This document shows, one piece after another, positions 17,997 to 26,362 of a stretch of 64,000 nt of DNA. Source of the stretch: Parahaliea mediterranea (GTDB lineage Bacteria; Pseudomonadota; Gammaproteobacteria; Pseudomonadales; Halieaceae). Below the pieces are notes generated by a model. The model was not told where the DNA came from and did no database searches. It saw only the letters and a list, made by a program, of their open reading frames with translations. The stretch lies in assembly GCF_003402235.1 (NCBI RefSeq), contig NZ_QEWO01000004.1:520911-584910 (forward strand). Direction: 5' to 3'. Numbering within the stretch: the stretch's first letter is position 1; each line of letters opens with the position of its first letter. A program made the translations under genes and the position numbers.

Positions 17997-18917
17997 TCAG
18001 AACCGCATGTCGGCCAGATAACGGAAGCTGCTGCGCGCGCTATCCATGGGCTGCTGCGGCTGGTCGTGCTCGACGAAAAAGTGAGACACGCCCGCCGCCA
18101 CGGCGGCGCGGGTGAGGGCCGGGAAATCCAGTGTGCCGGCGCCCACATCGGCAAAGCCCCCGTCGGCCCCCATGTCCTTCATGTGGCAGCTGTTAAAACG
18201 CGCGCCGTAATCGCGCAGCAGGCGCTGGGGGTCCTGCCCAGCCTTGCTGGCCCAGAACAGATCCAGCTGAAAGCTGACGCTGTCCGGGTCGGTGTGTTGC
18301 AGCAGGTATTCGTAGGGCAGCACGCCGTTCACCGGCGAGAAGTCGAAGTCGTGATTGTGGTAGCCAAAGCGCATGCCGTGCTCGGCGCACAGCTTGCCGG
18401 CGGCGTTGAACAAGTCCGCCATGCGCGCCAGGCCCGCCTCGTCCGCCATTTCGGTGGGCGGCACCGCCGACAGCACAATGGCCTGGTACTGCATGGCCCG
18501 GGCCTCGGGCAGCATGGCCTTGAGGTTGCCGAGCAAGCGATCGGTGCCGCCGAGCTTGCGAAACAGGGCCATGGCCTCGTCCCTGGGCAGCTGGGTAATG
18601 TCCACCGGCAGTTCCGGCCTCAGGCGGCCAAAGGGGGCGCGCAGGCCCAGCTCATCCAGCAGCGCCCGCACCTCATCCGGCGGGCGGCCAAACAACCCGC
18701 CGGCGGTGGAGAACTCCACCTCGCGGTAGCCGATGGCGGCAACCGCCCGCAGGGTGCCCTCGAAGTCGGCGGCCATGGCGCTGTTAACGGTGTAGAGCTG
18801 CAGGCCAATGGCATCCAGCGACTGGCCGGCGGCCGTGGCCAAGCGCGGCGCGAGCAGCAAGCCCGCGGCGGCGGCGGAAGTGTGTAGAGCGGCCTGTAGA
18901 AACTGGCGTCGTTGCAT
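17997..18917 (-). CDS. TAT-exported sugar phosphate isomerase/epimerase-like TIM-barrel protein
   Basis: A 306-residue TIM-barrel protein of the xylose-isomerase-like sugar phosphate isomerase/epimerase superfamily. The start MQRRQFLQAALHTSAAAAG is a twin-arginine signal, so it is exported folded. Conserved barrel motifs are IGLQLYTV, GYREVEFS, FGYHNHDFDF, FQLDLFWASKAG and CHMKDMG; the His, Asp and Glu residues at the ends of these strands normally bind a divalent metal. Family members with TAT signals are frequent in sugar-catabolic islands beside Gfo/Idh oxidoreductases. The ATG at 18917 was preferred to the in-frame start at 18986 because the RR signal begins there. It follows the PVC-type cytochrome gene by 99 bases on the same strand. 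The substrate is not known. Confidence 0.88.
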   Translation of the reverse strand: MQRRQFLQAALHTSAAAAGLLLAPRLATAAGQSLDAIGLQLYTVNSAMAADFEGTLRAVAAIGYREVEFSTAGGLFGRPPDEVRALLDELGLRAPFGRLRPELPVDITQLPRDEAMALFRKLGGTDRLLGNLKAMLPEARAMQYQAIVLSAVPPTEMADEAGLARMADLFNAAGKLCAEHGMRFGYHNHDFDFSPVNGVLPYEYLLQHTDPDSVSFQLDLFWASKAGQDPQRLLRDYGARFNSCHMKDMGADGGFADVGAGTLDFPALTRAAVAAGVSHFFVEHDQPQQPMDSARSSFRYLADMRF

Positions 18918-19016
18918 GGTGGCGGTTCTCCGGGGCGTCGGTGGGGTGTTATGGCTTGTCATTGGCTGCCAGGGGCGGGCATCCACCCGCCATCGGCTTT
19001 GCCGGCAGCAGCACGC

Positions 19017-21896
19017 TCAGGTATCCCGTTCGGCCGGAATCTGCTGGCCATCGCGGTGGATGATCAGCTTGTTCACACTGCCATCGGGCTCGCTGACAAA
19101 TTCGATCTGCACTGCCCCGTCCTCCGAGCGAATCTCAAACAGGTTGTCGTCCAGCTGGGTCAGCAAACCCTCCCCGCCCATGGTGGCCTCCATGTACAGG
19201 CCCTCGGGCTGCTCGCTGATGGCAATGGTGATGAAGCTCACCGAGTACTCGCCCACCAGTCGGCGGAACCCCCGGTCGACATAAACCGCGCGCAGTTCCG
19301 CCACGGTCCAGGGCTGCTGCCGCGCGGCGCTGTTTTCGCGGATGGCCGCGGCCTTGTCCGGGTCCACCGCAGAGGCGGCGTTGCCCCAGGCGCGCCGCAG
19401 GTAGGTCATCAGCCCAGCCAATACCGCGTCATCCAGCTGCGCCAGGTGGCCGTGGGGCGGCATAACGCCGTTGAAGGTCTCTCCTTTGACCTCCACCGGC
19501 CCGGTCAGGCCCTGCAGAATGATGCGCCCAAGCCACTCGGGCGGCCCGGTGACCCACTCGGCACCGGCCAGGGCCGGCGCCAGGCCGGGGACGCCCGCGC
19601 CGTCGGCGCCATGGCAGGCCGCGCAATGGGAGTAAAACGTTTCGCCCTGCGACATCAGCGCCTGCTGGGCCGGGGTCAACGGTTCGATACCCAGCGCCAG
19701 CGGGTCGCCGGGCCAGGTAAAGGCCCGGCGACCTAGCAGGCGCGCGGCGGCCAGCGCCTCGTCGACCTCGGCGCCGGTGTCAAACAACTCTGGCATGGCA
19801 GCCAGGCGCGCCGGCTCAAAGCCGGTGCGCAGGGTCAGGCCGCGCAGCGCTTCCTGCATCGCCACTTCCTGCCACGCATGGCGCTCTCCGGCACTGCCCA
19901 GCAGCGCCAGCAAATCCAGCAGGGCCGGGTTGGCCGGCTCGGTGGACGTAAGGTCGCCGCGCAGGTCGCGGTAGGCGTTGGCCGCCACAGCACCCAGCAC
20001 TGCCGCCAACGGCTCTGAGTAGGTGGCAAAGGCGGGGTTGGCCAGCAGCTCCGGCAGGAAGGCCATTTCCTGGGTGCGCACGGCCCGCACCACGGCCTGG
20101 CGCACATACTCGCTACCCATCCCGCTCAACAGTTGCTGCTGCAGGCGCTGGCGCACGGCGGGCGCCCCGGCGTGCTGGCCCAGGGCCAGGGTGTACTGCA
20201 TCTGCACCCGCTCCGGCACCTGGCCCGAATCATTGCCCAGCGCTTCACTCAGGCCCAGCAGGCTGTCTGCCAAGAGCAGCTGCGCGCCGGAGCGCAGGGC
20301 CTGCACCTGGCGCCAGGGATCGTTGATGGCCAGCACCTGCTGCACCAGCGCCGGGCTCAACTCGCCGCGCCCGGCCAGGGTCCACAGGGCATGGGTGGCG
20401 GCAATGCTGTTCTCACCGGTGGCCAACGCGGCCAGGCGCCCGGTCAGGTCGCCGCCACGGGCCAGCAGCAGGCGCTGGGCGGTGTCGCGCTGCCAGCCGT
20501 TGCCGCTGGCAAGCAGGGCCAGCAGGGTGTCATCGCTGGCCTGCGCCAGGTTAACCGGCTCCGCTGCGCGGCCGCCATCGCGATGCCGCACACGCCAGAT
20601 GCGTCCCTTGCCCAGCGGTTTGTCCAGGTGGCGCAGCAGGATCTGCTCGCGCAACTCGTCGGTGAGGAAGTAGGTGTCCTGCACTATGCCGCGGTACATA
20701 TCGATAATGTAGAGGGCGCCATCCGGCCCGTTCAGGGCATCCACCGGGCGAAAGCGCTCGTCGGTGGAACCCAGAAATTCCCGCTGCCCCCAGTCCGGGT
20801 CGTCGTACAGACGGTGCTCGGCGGCAAGCGCCATGCCCTGCTCGCTGACGCGCAGGTGGGCAACTACATTGGCGGCCACCTCCGGCACAAACACATCGTT
20901 GGCATATTCAGCGGGAAACTGGTCGCCGCGATACACCGCCAAACCGCTGACCCCGGTGGCCTTGTGCAGGCGGCCATCGGGGCGCAGGGTGCCCTCGAGA
21001 TAGGCCCGGTTCACCCCGGGGTTGACCCGCACCGAGAACACCTCGCTGGGGTCGGTCAGGTTAACGCCAAGCCCGGCGTAGGTGACGCCGCTGTCGGCCT
21101 CCACCACGTCTTCCCCGGCGAACAGGTCGGCCTGCAGCCAAGTGGAGTTGTGGTTGTAGAACAGGCGGCCACGATCATCCTGCCCCATGCCCCACTGCCC
21201 GCGCTGGGGGCCGTGGCGCACCTCTAGCTTGCCATTGTCAAAGCGAAAGCTGCGGGCCGACTTGGCGTTGTAGAGCCAGTTGTCCAGGCCGGTGAACAGG
21301 CCGTTTTCCAGGTGTTCCACGTTGCCTTCGCCCAGATTGGGCGCGTAGTCCCCCACCCGGCGGCGGGCGCTGCAGTCGGCATCCGGGTTCGGCAGTTCAC
21401 AGAGCCAGAGGTTGGGCGGCTCGCCGACCAGAATCCCCTGGTTGGTCACCGCCACGGCGCGGGGGTTGACCAGGCCGTCCAGAAAAACCTCGGAGCGATC
21501 CATGCGACCGTCGCCATCGTCATCGCTCAGGCGCACCACCTGCCCCACAGGCTCGTCGCTGCCGTTGCCGTAGACATCCGGCATGTAGCCGCGCATTTCC
21601 ACCACGTAGAGCCGGCCGTATTCATCCCAGGCCATGGCCACCGGGTCTTCGATCAAGGGCTCGGCCGCCACCAGCTCGATCTCAAAGCCGGGGGCGATAC
21701 GAAAGCGCTCCAGGGCCTGCTGCGGCGAGAGCACCGGCGCGGGTTCGGTGTCCAGGGTTTTGTAGGTGTCGTCGCGGCCCGCTTCACTGGCCTGGCCTGC
21801 ACTGCTGTTATCCGAGGGCGCCGGCGCAGCTATAAACCACCAGCCGAGGGCCACGGCGGCAATGACAACAACAAGGGCGATGAGGAGTTTTTTCAT
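19017..21896 (-). CDS. PVC-type haem-binding CxxCH protein with sugar-dehydrogenase-like propeller and HEAT-like region
   Basis: Exported or membrane-anchored protein of 959 residues. An N-terminal helix (LLIALVVVIAAVALGWWFIAA) precedes an L-sorbosone/glucose-dehydrogenase-like beta-propeller (about 60-420; FEIELVAAEPLIEDPVAMAWDEYGRLYVVEMRGY). A helical HEAT-like region follows (about 440-700), then a cytochrome c domain with a single haem site HCAACHGADGAG and the distal NGVMPPHG Met, then a small C-terminal domain (roughly the last 90 residues). This architecture is typical of Planctomycetes-Verrucomicrobia proteins but also occurs in marine proteobacteria. It probably oxidises a sugar or polyol in the periplasm and passes electrons to the haem. 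Downstream of the BtuB-like receptor and upstream of the TIM-barrel gene, it belongs to the carbohydrate island. The substrate is inference. Confidence 0.88.
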   Translation of the reverse strand: MKKLLIALVVVIAAVALGWWFIAAPAPSDNSSAGQASEAGRDDTYKTLDTEPAPVLSPQQALERFRIAPGFEIELVAAEPLIEDPVAMAWDEYGRLYVVEMRGYMPDVYGNGSDEPVGQVVRLSDDDGDGRMDRSEVFLDGLVNPRAVAVTNQGILVGEPPNLWLCELPNPDADCSARRRVGDYAPNLGEGNVEHLENGLFTGLDNWLYNAKSARSFRFDNGKLEVRHGPQRGQWGMGQDDRGRLFYNHNSTWLQADLFAGEDVVEADSGVTYAGLGVNLTDPSEVFSVRVNPGVNRAYLEGTLRPDGRLHKATGVSGLAVYRGDQFPAEYANDVFVPEVAANVVAHLRVSEQGMALAAEHRLYDDPDWGQREFLGSTDERFRPVDALNGPDGALYIIDMYRGIVQDTYFLTDELREQILLRHLDKPLGKGRIWRVRHRDGGRAAEPVNLAQASDDTLLALLASGNGWQRDTAQRLLLARGGDLTGRLAALATGENSIAATHALWTLAGRGELSPALVQQVLAINDPWRQVQALRSGAQLLLADSLLGLSEALGNDSGQVPERVQMQYTLALGQHAGAPAVRQRLQQQLLSGMGSEYVRQAVVRAVRTQEMAFLPELLANPAFATYSEPLAAVLGAVAANAYRDLRGDLTSTEPANPALLDLLALLGSAGERHAWQEVAMQEALRGLTLRTGFEPARLAAMPELFDTGAEVDEALAAARLLGRRAFTWPGDPLALGIEPLTPAQQALMSQGETFYSHCAACHGADGAGVPGLAPALAGAEWVTGPPEWLGRIILQGLTGPVEVKGETFNGVMPPHGHLAQLDDAVLAGLMTYLRRAWGNAASAVDPDKAAAIRENSAARQQPWTVAELRAVYVDRGFRRLVGEYSVSFITIAISEQPEGLYMEATMGGEGLLTQLDDNLFEIRSEDGAVQIEFVSEPDGSVNKLIIHRDGQQIPAERDT

Positions 21897-21942
21897 GAAT
21901 GGCCCAATAACAATGATTGAAGATGTAAGCGGTGACGAGGCG

Positions 21943-23856
21943 TTATGCGCCGCCAAAACTCAAGGTGGCCGCCAGCCGCGCGCTGCGCCCCGGGGCGGCA
22001 AAGCCCACGGCGCTCTGGTAGTCGTCGTCCAGCAGGTTGTCCAGGGCCAGCGCCAGTTCCAGCCAGGGCGCCGCCTGCCAGCCCAGGCGCCAGTCGAGCC
22101 GCTGCCGGCCCGCCAGTTCGCTGACAACGGTGGCGCCGGTGTGCATTGATGACGCCGGCACCGCGCTGTTCCACTGGTAATCCAGCCCGGTGTGCCAGCG
22201 CGGCAAAAAAGCCCAGTTCAGCCAGGCGCCGGCCTGCCATTCGGGGCGCCCCAGCAGGCGGGCATCCTCGCCGATGACATCGATGTCGGTGTAGGTGGCA
22301 TGGGCCTGCAATGAAAGGCCAGTGGTTGCCTGCCAGGCCAGCTGCCATTCGCCGCCGCGGGTTTGCACTTCGCGCCGGTTGACGTTGGTGAAGGCCTCGG
22401 CGTCAAAGTCCACCAGGTTGCGGTAGCGGTTGCCAAAGGCGGTGGCGGTAACCTGCAGGCCATCCACCGGTTGCCACTGAAGCCCCGCGTCCCAGCCGCG
22501 GGCGGTTTCCGGTTGCAGGTCGGGGTTGCCCACCAGGCCGTGGCCAAGGGCAAAGAAACTCGGCAACTTAAAGCCCTCGCCCCAGTTGGCCAGCAGGTCC
22601 AGGGTCGGCAGCAACTGGTAGCGCGCCCCCAGGCGCAGGGTGGTCTCACTGTCGAAGCTGTCTGGCCTGTCGTGGCGCGCACTGCCTTGCAACAATAGCC
22701 GCGGTGCCAGCCGCGCGTGCACATCGGCGAACAGGCCGCGGGTCTGGCGCGACAGGGTGTAGTCGGTAGGCAGGGGGAAGCCGAGGTCCAGGTAACCGGT
22801 GGACTCCCCGGACTCGTCGCGGTAGTCGGCCCCCAGGTTGAGCTGGTAATCCGGCGCCAGTTGCAGGGTATTCACCCAGCTCAACTGACTGCGATCGAAA
22901 TCAGTGCTGCTGCCATTGGGCGGCACTGCCAGGTAGGGCGCCACGCCAGGGGACTGGTAATCCTCCCGGTGGTCAAAGTAGTCCGCCGCCAAGCGGCTGC
23001 GCCAGCGCGGCGCGAGCTGGGCCTCCCAGGCAAGGCCGGCGGTGGTATCGCGGTAGTCGCTATCATCCAGCGCATCGCTGGCGGCGTACAGGGGGCCTCC
23101 GCTCTGCTCCGGATAGCTGCTGCGCTCGCCTTCCAGGTGGCGCAACTGGCCGCTGAGCCGGTGCTGCGGCGCCAGCTGCCAGCTGAGCCGCAGGTTGGCG
23201 CTGGCGGTGTCGCGGGTGCTGCCCGGCACCCGGCCATCGTCCTCGCGGGAGGCCAGGTCCAGGGCGATGCCAAGCTCACCCACCTGCACCCCGCTGGCCA
23301 GGTTGATATCGCGATAGCCCGACTCCCCCAACTCCGCCCGCAGAGTGGTCGCCCGTGGCTCCCGCGGGTTGGCGGAAATCAGGTTGATGACGCCGGCCAG
23401 CGCATCGGAGCCGTACACCGCCGACTGGGGCCCGCGCACCACTTCGATGCGCTCGATGCTGACGGCGCTGATATTGCCCACATCGTAACTGCCGCCGCGG
23501 GCATTGGTGGGGTCGTTTAGGGGAATACCATCCAGTAGGATCTGGGTAAAGTTGGCCTCGCCACCGCGCAGCGATACCGCCGTCAAGCCACCGCTGCCGC
23601 CCTGTTCCTCCACCAGCACACCGGGCACGGTGCGCAATACATCACCCAGCTGGCGCTTGTTCAGTTGCCGCAGCTGGGTGGCATCCAGCACGCTGGCAGA
23701 CGCGGTAAAGTCCTGCGCCGCCAGCGGCGTGTAATTGCCTGTCACCAGTACCGTTTCCAGCGCAGAATCTAACGGAGCGGATTCGCCAGCGTGGATCACC
23801 CCCGACAGCGCCAGAGCCAGCAGGCCGATGTGGTGTGTTGCATGCTTGATCGTCAT
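21943..23856 (-). CDS. TonB-dependent receptor, BtuB-like
   Basis: Outer-membrane receptor of 637 residues, short for the class and like BtuB/cirA-type receptors in layout. The signal peptide ends HAGESAP. The plug carries the TonB box ETVLVTGNY, VPGVLVEEQGGSGGLTAVSLRGG, ILLDGIPLNDPTN and VVRGPQSAVYGSDALAGVINL. The barrel includes the family motif GEGFKLPSFFALGHGLVGNPDLQPE and NLLDDDYQSAVGFAAPGR near the C-terminus. BtuB itself imports cobalamin, but this subfamily also contains sugar receptors, and no cobalamin gene or riboswitch is seen here. It lies between a Gfo/Idh gene (31 bases upstream) and the PVC-type cytochrome gene (46 bases downstream), so a carbohydrate ligand is at least as likely. 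Confidence 0.9.
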   Translation of the reverse strand: MTIKHATHHIGLLALALSGVIHAGESAPLDSALETVLVTGNYTPLAAQDFTASASVLDATQLRQLNKRQLGDVLRTVPGVLVEEQGGSGGLTAVSLRGGEANFTQILLDGIPLNDPTNARGGSYDVGNISAVSIERIEVVRGPQSAVYGSDALAGVINLISANPREPRATTLRAELGESGYRDINLASGVQVGELGIALDLASREDDGRVPGSTRDTASANLRLSWQLAPQHRLSGQLRHLEGERSSYPEQSGGPLYAASDALDDSDYRDTTAGLAWEAQLAPRWRSRLAADYFDHREDYQSPGVAPYLAVPPNGSSTDFDRSQLSWVNTLQLAPDYQLNLGADYRDESGESTGYLDLGFPLPTDYTLSRQTRGLFADVHARLAPRLLLQGSARHDRPDSFDSETTLRLGARYQLLPTLDLLANWGEGFKLPSFFALGHGLVGNPDLQPETARGWDAGLQWQPVDGLQVTATAFGNRYRNLVDFDAEAFTNVNRREVQTRGGEWQLAWQATTGLSLQAHATYTDIDVIGEDARLLGRPEWQAGAWLNWAFLPRWHTGLDYQWNSAVPASSMHTGATVVSELAGRQRLDWRLGWQAAPWLELALALDNLLDDDYQSAVGFAAPGRSARLAATLSFGGA

Positions 23857-23887
23857 AGCAGTCCAGTTGTACGGTAAAAGTGCCCAC

Positions 23888-24967
23888 TCAGGTGGTGCCC
23901 GATTCGGCCAGCGCCTGGGCCCGCAGGCTCAGTTCGGCGGCGGCGAAGGCGTGCGCCTGGGTCATCGCCTGCTCGCTGCGGTGCAGGCAGTCCAGGATGA
24001 GCTGGCCGAAAAACGGAAAGCCGCTGCGGTGCAGGCAATCCTCCACCTGCTCGCCTTCGGCGTTCACCAGGAACAGGCGGGAGGCCGGCGCTTCACCGGC
24101 CACGTCGAGGTATTTGCGCAGCTCAATGGTGCCCTCGGTGCCGGTAATGAAGGTGCGTCCATCGCCCCAGGTACGCAGGCCGCCGGGGGTGTACCAGTCG
24201 ACACGGGCGTAGAACGAGGCGCCGTTGTCGCCGGTCATGGACATCTCGCCAAAATCCTCTAGGCCCGGCTTGTCGGGGTGGCTGAAGTTGGCCACCCGGG
24301 CAAAGTTGAGGGTTGCGCTGGCACAGCCGGCGTAGGTCAGGAACTGCTCCACCTGGTGGGAACCGATGTCGGTGAGAATGCCGCCGTAGCGCTGCTTGTC
24401 GAAAAACCAGTCCGGGCGCGTCTCCTTCGCCAGCCGGTGGGGCGCCAGGTTCAACACCTGCAGCACGCGGCCAACGGCGCCCTGGCGAATCAGCTCGCCG
24501 GCCCGCCAGGCGGCGTCGTTGTGCAGGCGCTCGGCGTAGTACACCGCGTATTTGCCGCCGGTTGCGGCCACCGCCTGGCGCACCTCGGCCAGTTGATCCA
24601 GGGAGGTAAAGGGTGATTTGTCGGTGAAATAATCCTTGCCGGCGCGCAGCACCCGCAGGCCGATCGCCGCACGCTCCGAGGGAACGGCCGCCGCCGCCAC
24701 CAGGCGAATGGCCGGGTCGGCCAGAATGTCGTCGAAGCTCGCCACGGCCTTTACGCCGGGATAGGCCGCACAAAAGCGCTGCAGGCGCTGCGGGTCAGGG
24801 TCGTAAACAGCCTTCAGCGTGGCGCCGGCGTCGCGCAGGCCATTGACCTGGCCGTAGATGTGCCCGTGGTCCAGAAAGGCCGCGGCAAAGCAGAATTCGC
24901 CCTCGCCCACCACCTGTTCCGCCTTGCCGCTCGGCGCGTAGTTGGCGCCGTCTTTGATATCGCTCAC
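23888..24967 (-). CDS. Gfo/Idh/MocA-family oxidoreductase (atypical nucleotide loop)
   Basis: Predicted cytoplasmic NAD(P)-dependent oxidoreductase of 359 residues. The N-terminal Rossmann-like half runs through LKAVYDPDPQRLQRFCAAYP and AVPSERAAIGLRVLRAGKDYFTDKS, and the C-terminal alpha/beta substrate domain follows (DIGSHQVEQFLTYAG). The family EKP motif is replaced by TDKSP, keeping the Lys. The usual GxGxxG loop is not evident: the first strand reads FAAAFLDHGHIYGQV, so cofactor binding may differ. Translation starts at a GTG 10 bases after the Nramp-like gene. Members of this family act on sugars, inositols or their derivatives; here the neighbours suggest a sugar or uronate derivative. 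Confidence 0.87.
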   Translation of the reverse strand: MSDIKDGANYAPSGKAEQVVGEGEFCFAAAFLDHGHIYGQVNGLRDAGATLKAVYDPDPQRLQRFCAAYPGVKAVASFDDILADPAIRLVAAAAVPSERAAIGLRVLRAGKDYFTDKSPFTSLDQLAEVRQAVAATGGKYAVYYAERLHNDAAWRAGELIRQGAVGRVLQVLNLAPHRLAKETRPDWFFDKQRYGGILTDIGSHQVEQFLTYAGCASATLNFARVANFSHPDKPGLEDFGEMSMTGDNGASFYARVDWYTPGGLRTWGDGRTFITGTEGTIELRKYLDVAGEAPASRLFLVNAEGEQVEDCLHRSGFPFFGQLILDCLHRSEQAMTQAHAFAAAELSLRAQALAESGTT

Positions 24968-24976
24968 GTCAATTCC

Positions 24977-26335
24977 CTATATCAGCCCGGTGGCCACGGC
25001 CGTGCTGTAGCAGACACTGGCCAGCACGGTAACAATGCACAGCACCATGGCACTGTTGTAAAACAGGGCCCGCGCGCCACGCGGGCGATCATCCCCGAGG
25101 TAGTCCTGGCGGTTGTTCAGCAGCAGCCAGCCAAGGTAGGCAATGGGCAGCAAAAAGCCGCAGATGGCCGAGGTGGGCAGCACCAGGTAGGCGCCAAGGG
25201 TAGACCACAGGAAGACCCCAAGCACCGCCGGCGTGGGCAGTAGCAGGGCAAGGCGATACTGGCGCGAGTGCGGCGCCCAGCCAAACAGGGCGGCGGCCGC
25301 CGCGCCGCAGCACAGCATGTGCATAACCAGCGAGCCCACCGCCATGCCAAGCACGCCACAGGCAAAAATCAGCCGCCCGGTGACCGGGTTGAGGCCGGCC
25401 TCCACAAACATGTTGGCCGCCTGGGCCGGGCTGAGCTTGCCCTGGATATCCAGCCCGCTGCCATAGAACGCCCCCGCTGCCGCAACGGCCATCAGGCTGG
25501 TCACCAGCACGTAGGGCAACACCAGCCCAATCACAATGTCGTAGCGCGCCAGTTCACGGTGCTCGCGCCCCCAGCCGCGCTCCAGCAGGGTATAGCCGTA
25601 AACAAAGGTCATGTTGATGCCCACCGCCGTGCCCAGCGCCGCCATCACCGTAGTCACGCCGGCGGCGTCGGTGGGCAGGGACGAGGGCACAAAACCCGCC
25701 GCCACCGCAGCCCAGTCCACCTGAGAGTCCAGGCTGGCGCTCACCACCACCCAGGCAAAGGCCAGCACAATGAGCGTGCTGAGCAGTTTGATGGCGGTCT
25801 CGAACACCTTCACCGGTCGCCCGCCAGCGCCATAGTTCCAGGCGGTAAAAGCGCACAGCATCCACACCCCGATCGCCAGCGCAAACAGATATAGCTCGCG
25901 GCCCGGCCCGTCGGCGGGGCGATAGCCGGTGGCCACCGAGACAATGTCCTCCAGCATGCCGGCGCTCAGCGGGTAGTGGGAAAAACCCCAGATCACGCTG
26001 GACGCCAGCGCCGCCACCGCCCACAGCCAGGCCAGCGCGGGGCTGACATGGCGGCGCATGGCGTCATAGGGGCGCTGGCCGGTGCTGAGGGTCTGGTGCG
26101 ACAGGGCAAACAACATGATACAGCCGATCAACATCGACAGCGGTTGCACCCACAGCAGTTCGTAACCGTACACGGCGCCGATGGTGAGGGAGGTAATGGC
26201 GCTGCCGCCGCCGAGGGTCATCGCGCCCTGCAGCCAGCCCGGGCCGGACAGGCGCAGGTAGGTCGGCAGACGCGCCAGCGCCGGCTTTTGCGCCAGGTAT
26301 TGCAGGGTCTGTTGTTCCTGGGTCAGTTCAGTCAA
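24977..26335 (-). CDS. Nramp (SLC11)-family transporter, variant lacking the DPGN motif
   Basis: Inner-membrane protein of 452 residues with about eleven hydrophobic segments, similar in layout to Nramp divalent-metal transporters. The first helix region reads LSGPGWLQGAMTLGGGSAITSL, where metal transporters have DPGN; the Asp and Asn that bind metal are therefore missing. The sixth-helix region, normally with MPH/MPHN, reads VVMHMLCCGAAAAALFG or similar and is also divergent. Relatives of this kind occur in sugar-catabolic clusters, especially in Planctomycetes and Verrucomicrobia. It sits between two Gfo/Idh genes (10 and 27 bases away), which argues for an organic solute or a different cation rather than manganese. 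The family is confident; the substrate is open. Confidence 0.82.
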   Translation of the reverse strand: MTELTQEQQTLQYLAQKPALARLPTYLRLSGPGWLQGAMTLGGGSAITSLTIGAVYGYELLWVQPLSMLIGCIMLFALSHQTLSTGQRPYDAMRRHVSPALAWLWAVAALASSVIWGFSHYPLSAGMLEDIVSVATGYRPADGPGRELYLFALAIGVWMLCAFTAWNYGAGGRPVKVFETAIKLLSTLIVLAFAWVVVSASLDSQVDWAAVAAGFVPSSLPTDAAGVTTVMAALGTAVGINMTFVYGYTLLERGWGREHRELARYDIVIGLVLPYVLVTSLMAVAAAGAFYGSGLDIQGKLSPAQAANMFVEAGLNPVTGRLIFACGVLGMAVGSLVMHMLCCGAAAAALFGWAPHSRQYRLALLLPTPAVLGVFLWSTLGAYLVLPTSAICGFLLPIAYLGWLLLNNRQDYLGDDRPRGARALFYNSAMVLCIVTVLASVCYSTAVATGLI

Positions 26336-26362
26336 GGTCGGCTCCCCGTGGCCATTGCCGCG

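Noticed and set aside
21943..23856. BtuB and cobalamin uptake
   Set aside because: Layout is BtuB-like, but no cobalamin riboswitch or vitamin B12 gene is near and the context is a sugar island.
23857..23887. A fourth GntR operator upstream of the BtuB-like receptor (ACGGTAAAAGTG)
   Set aside because: Only a short partial match to the shared sequence; not above chance.
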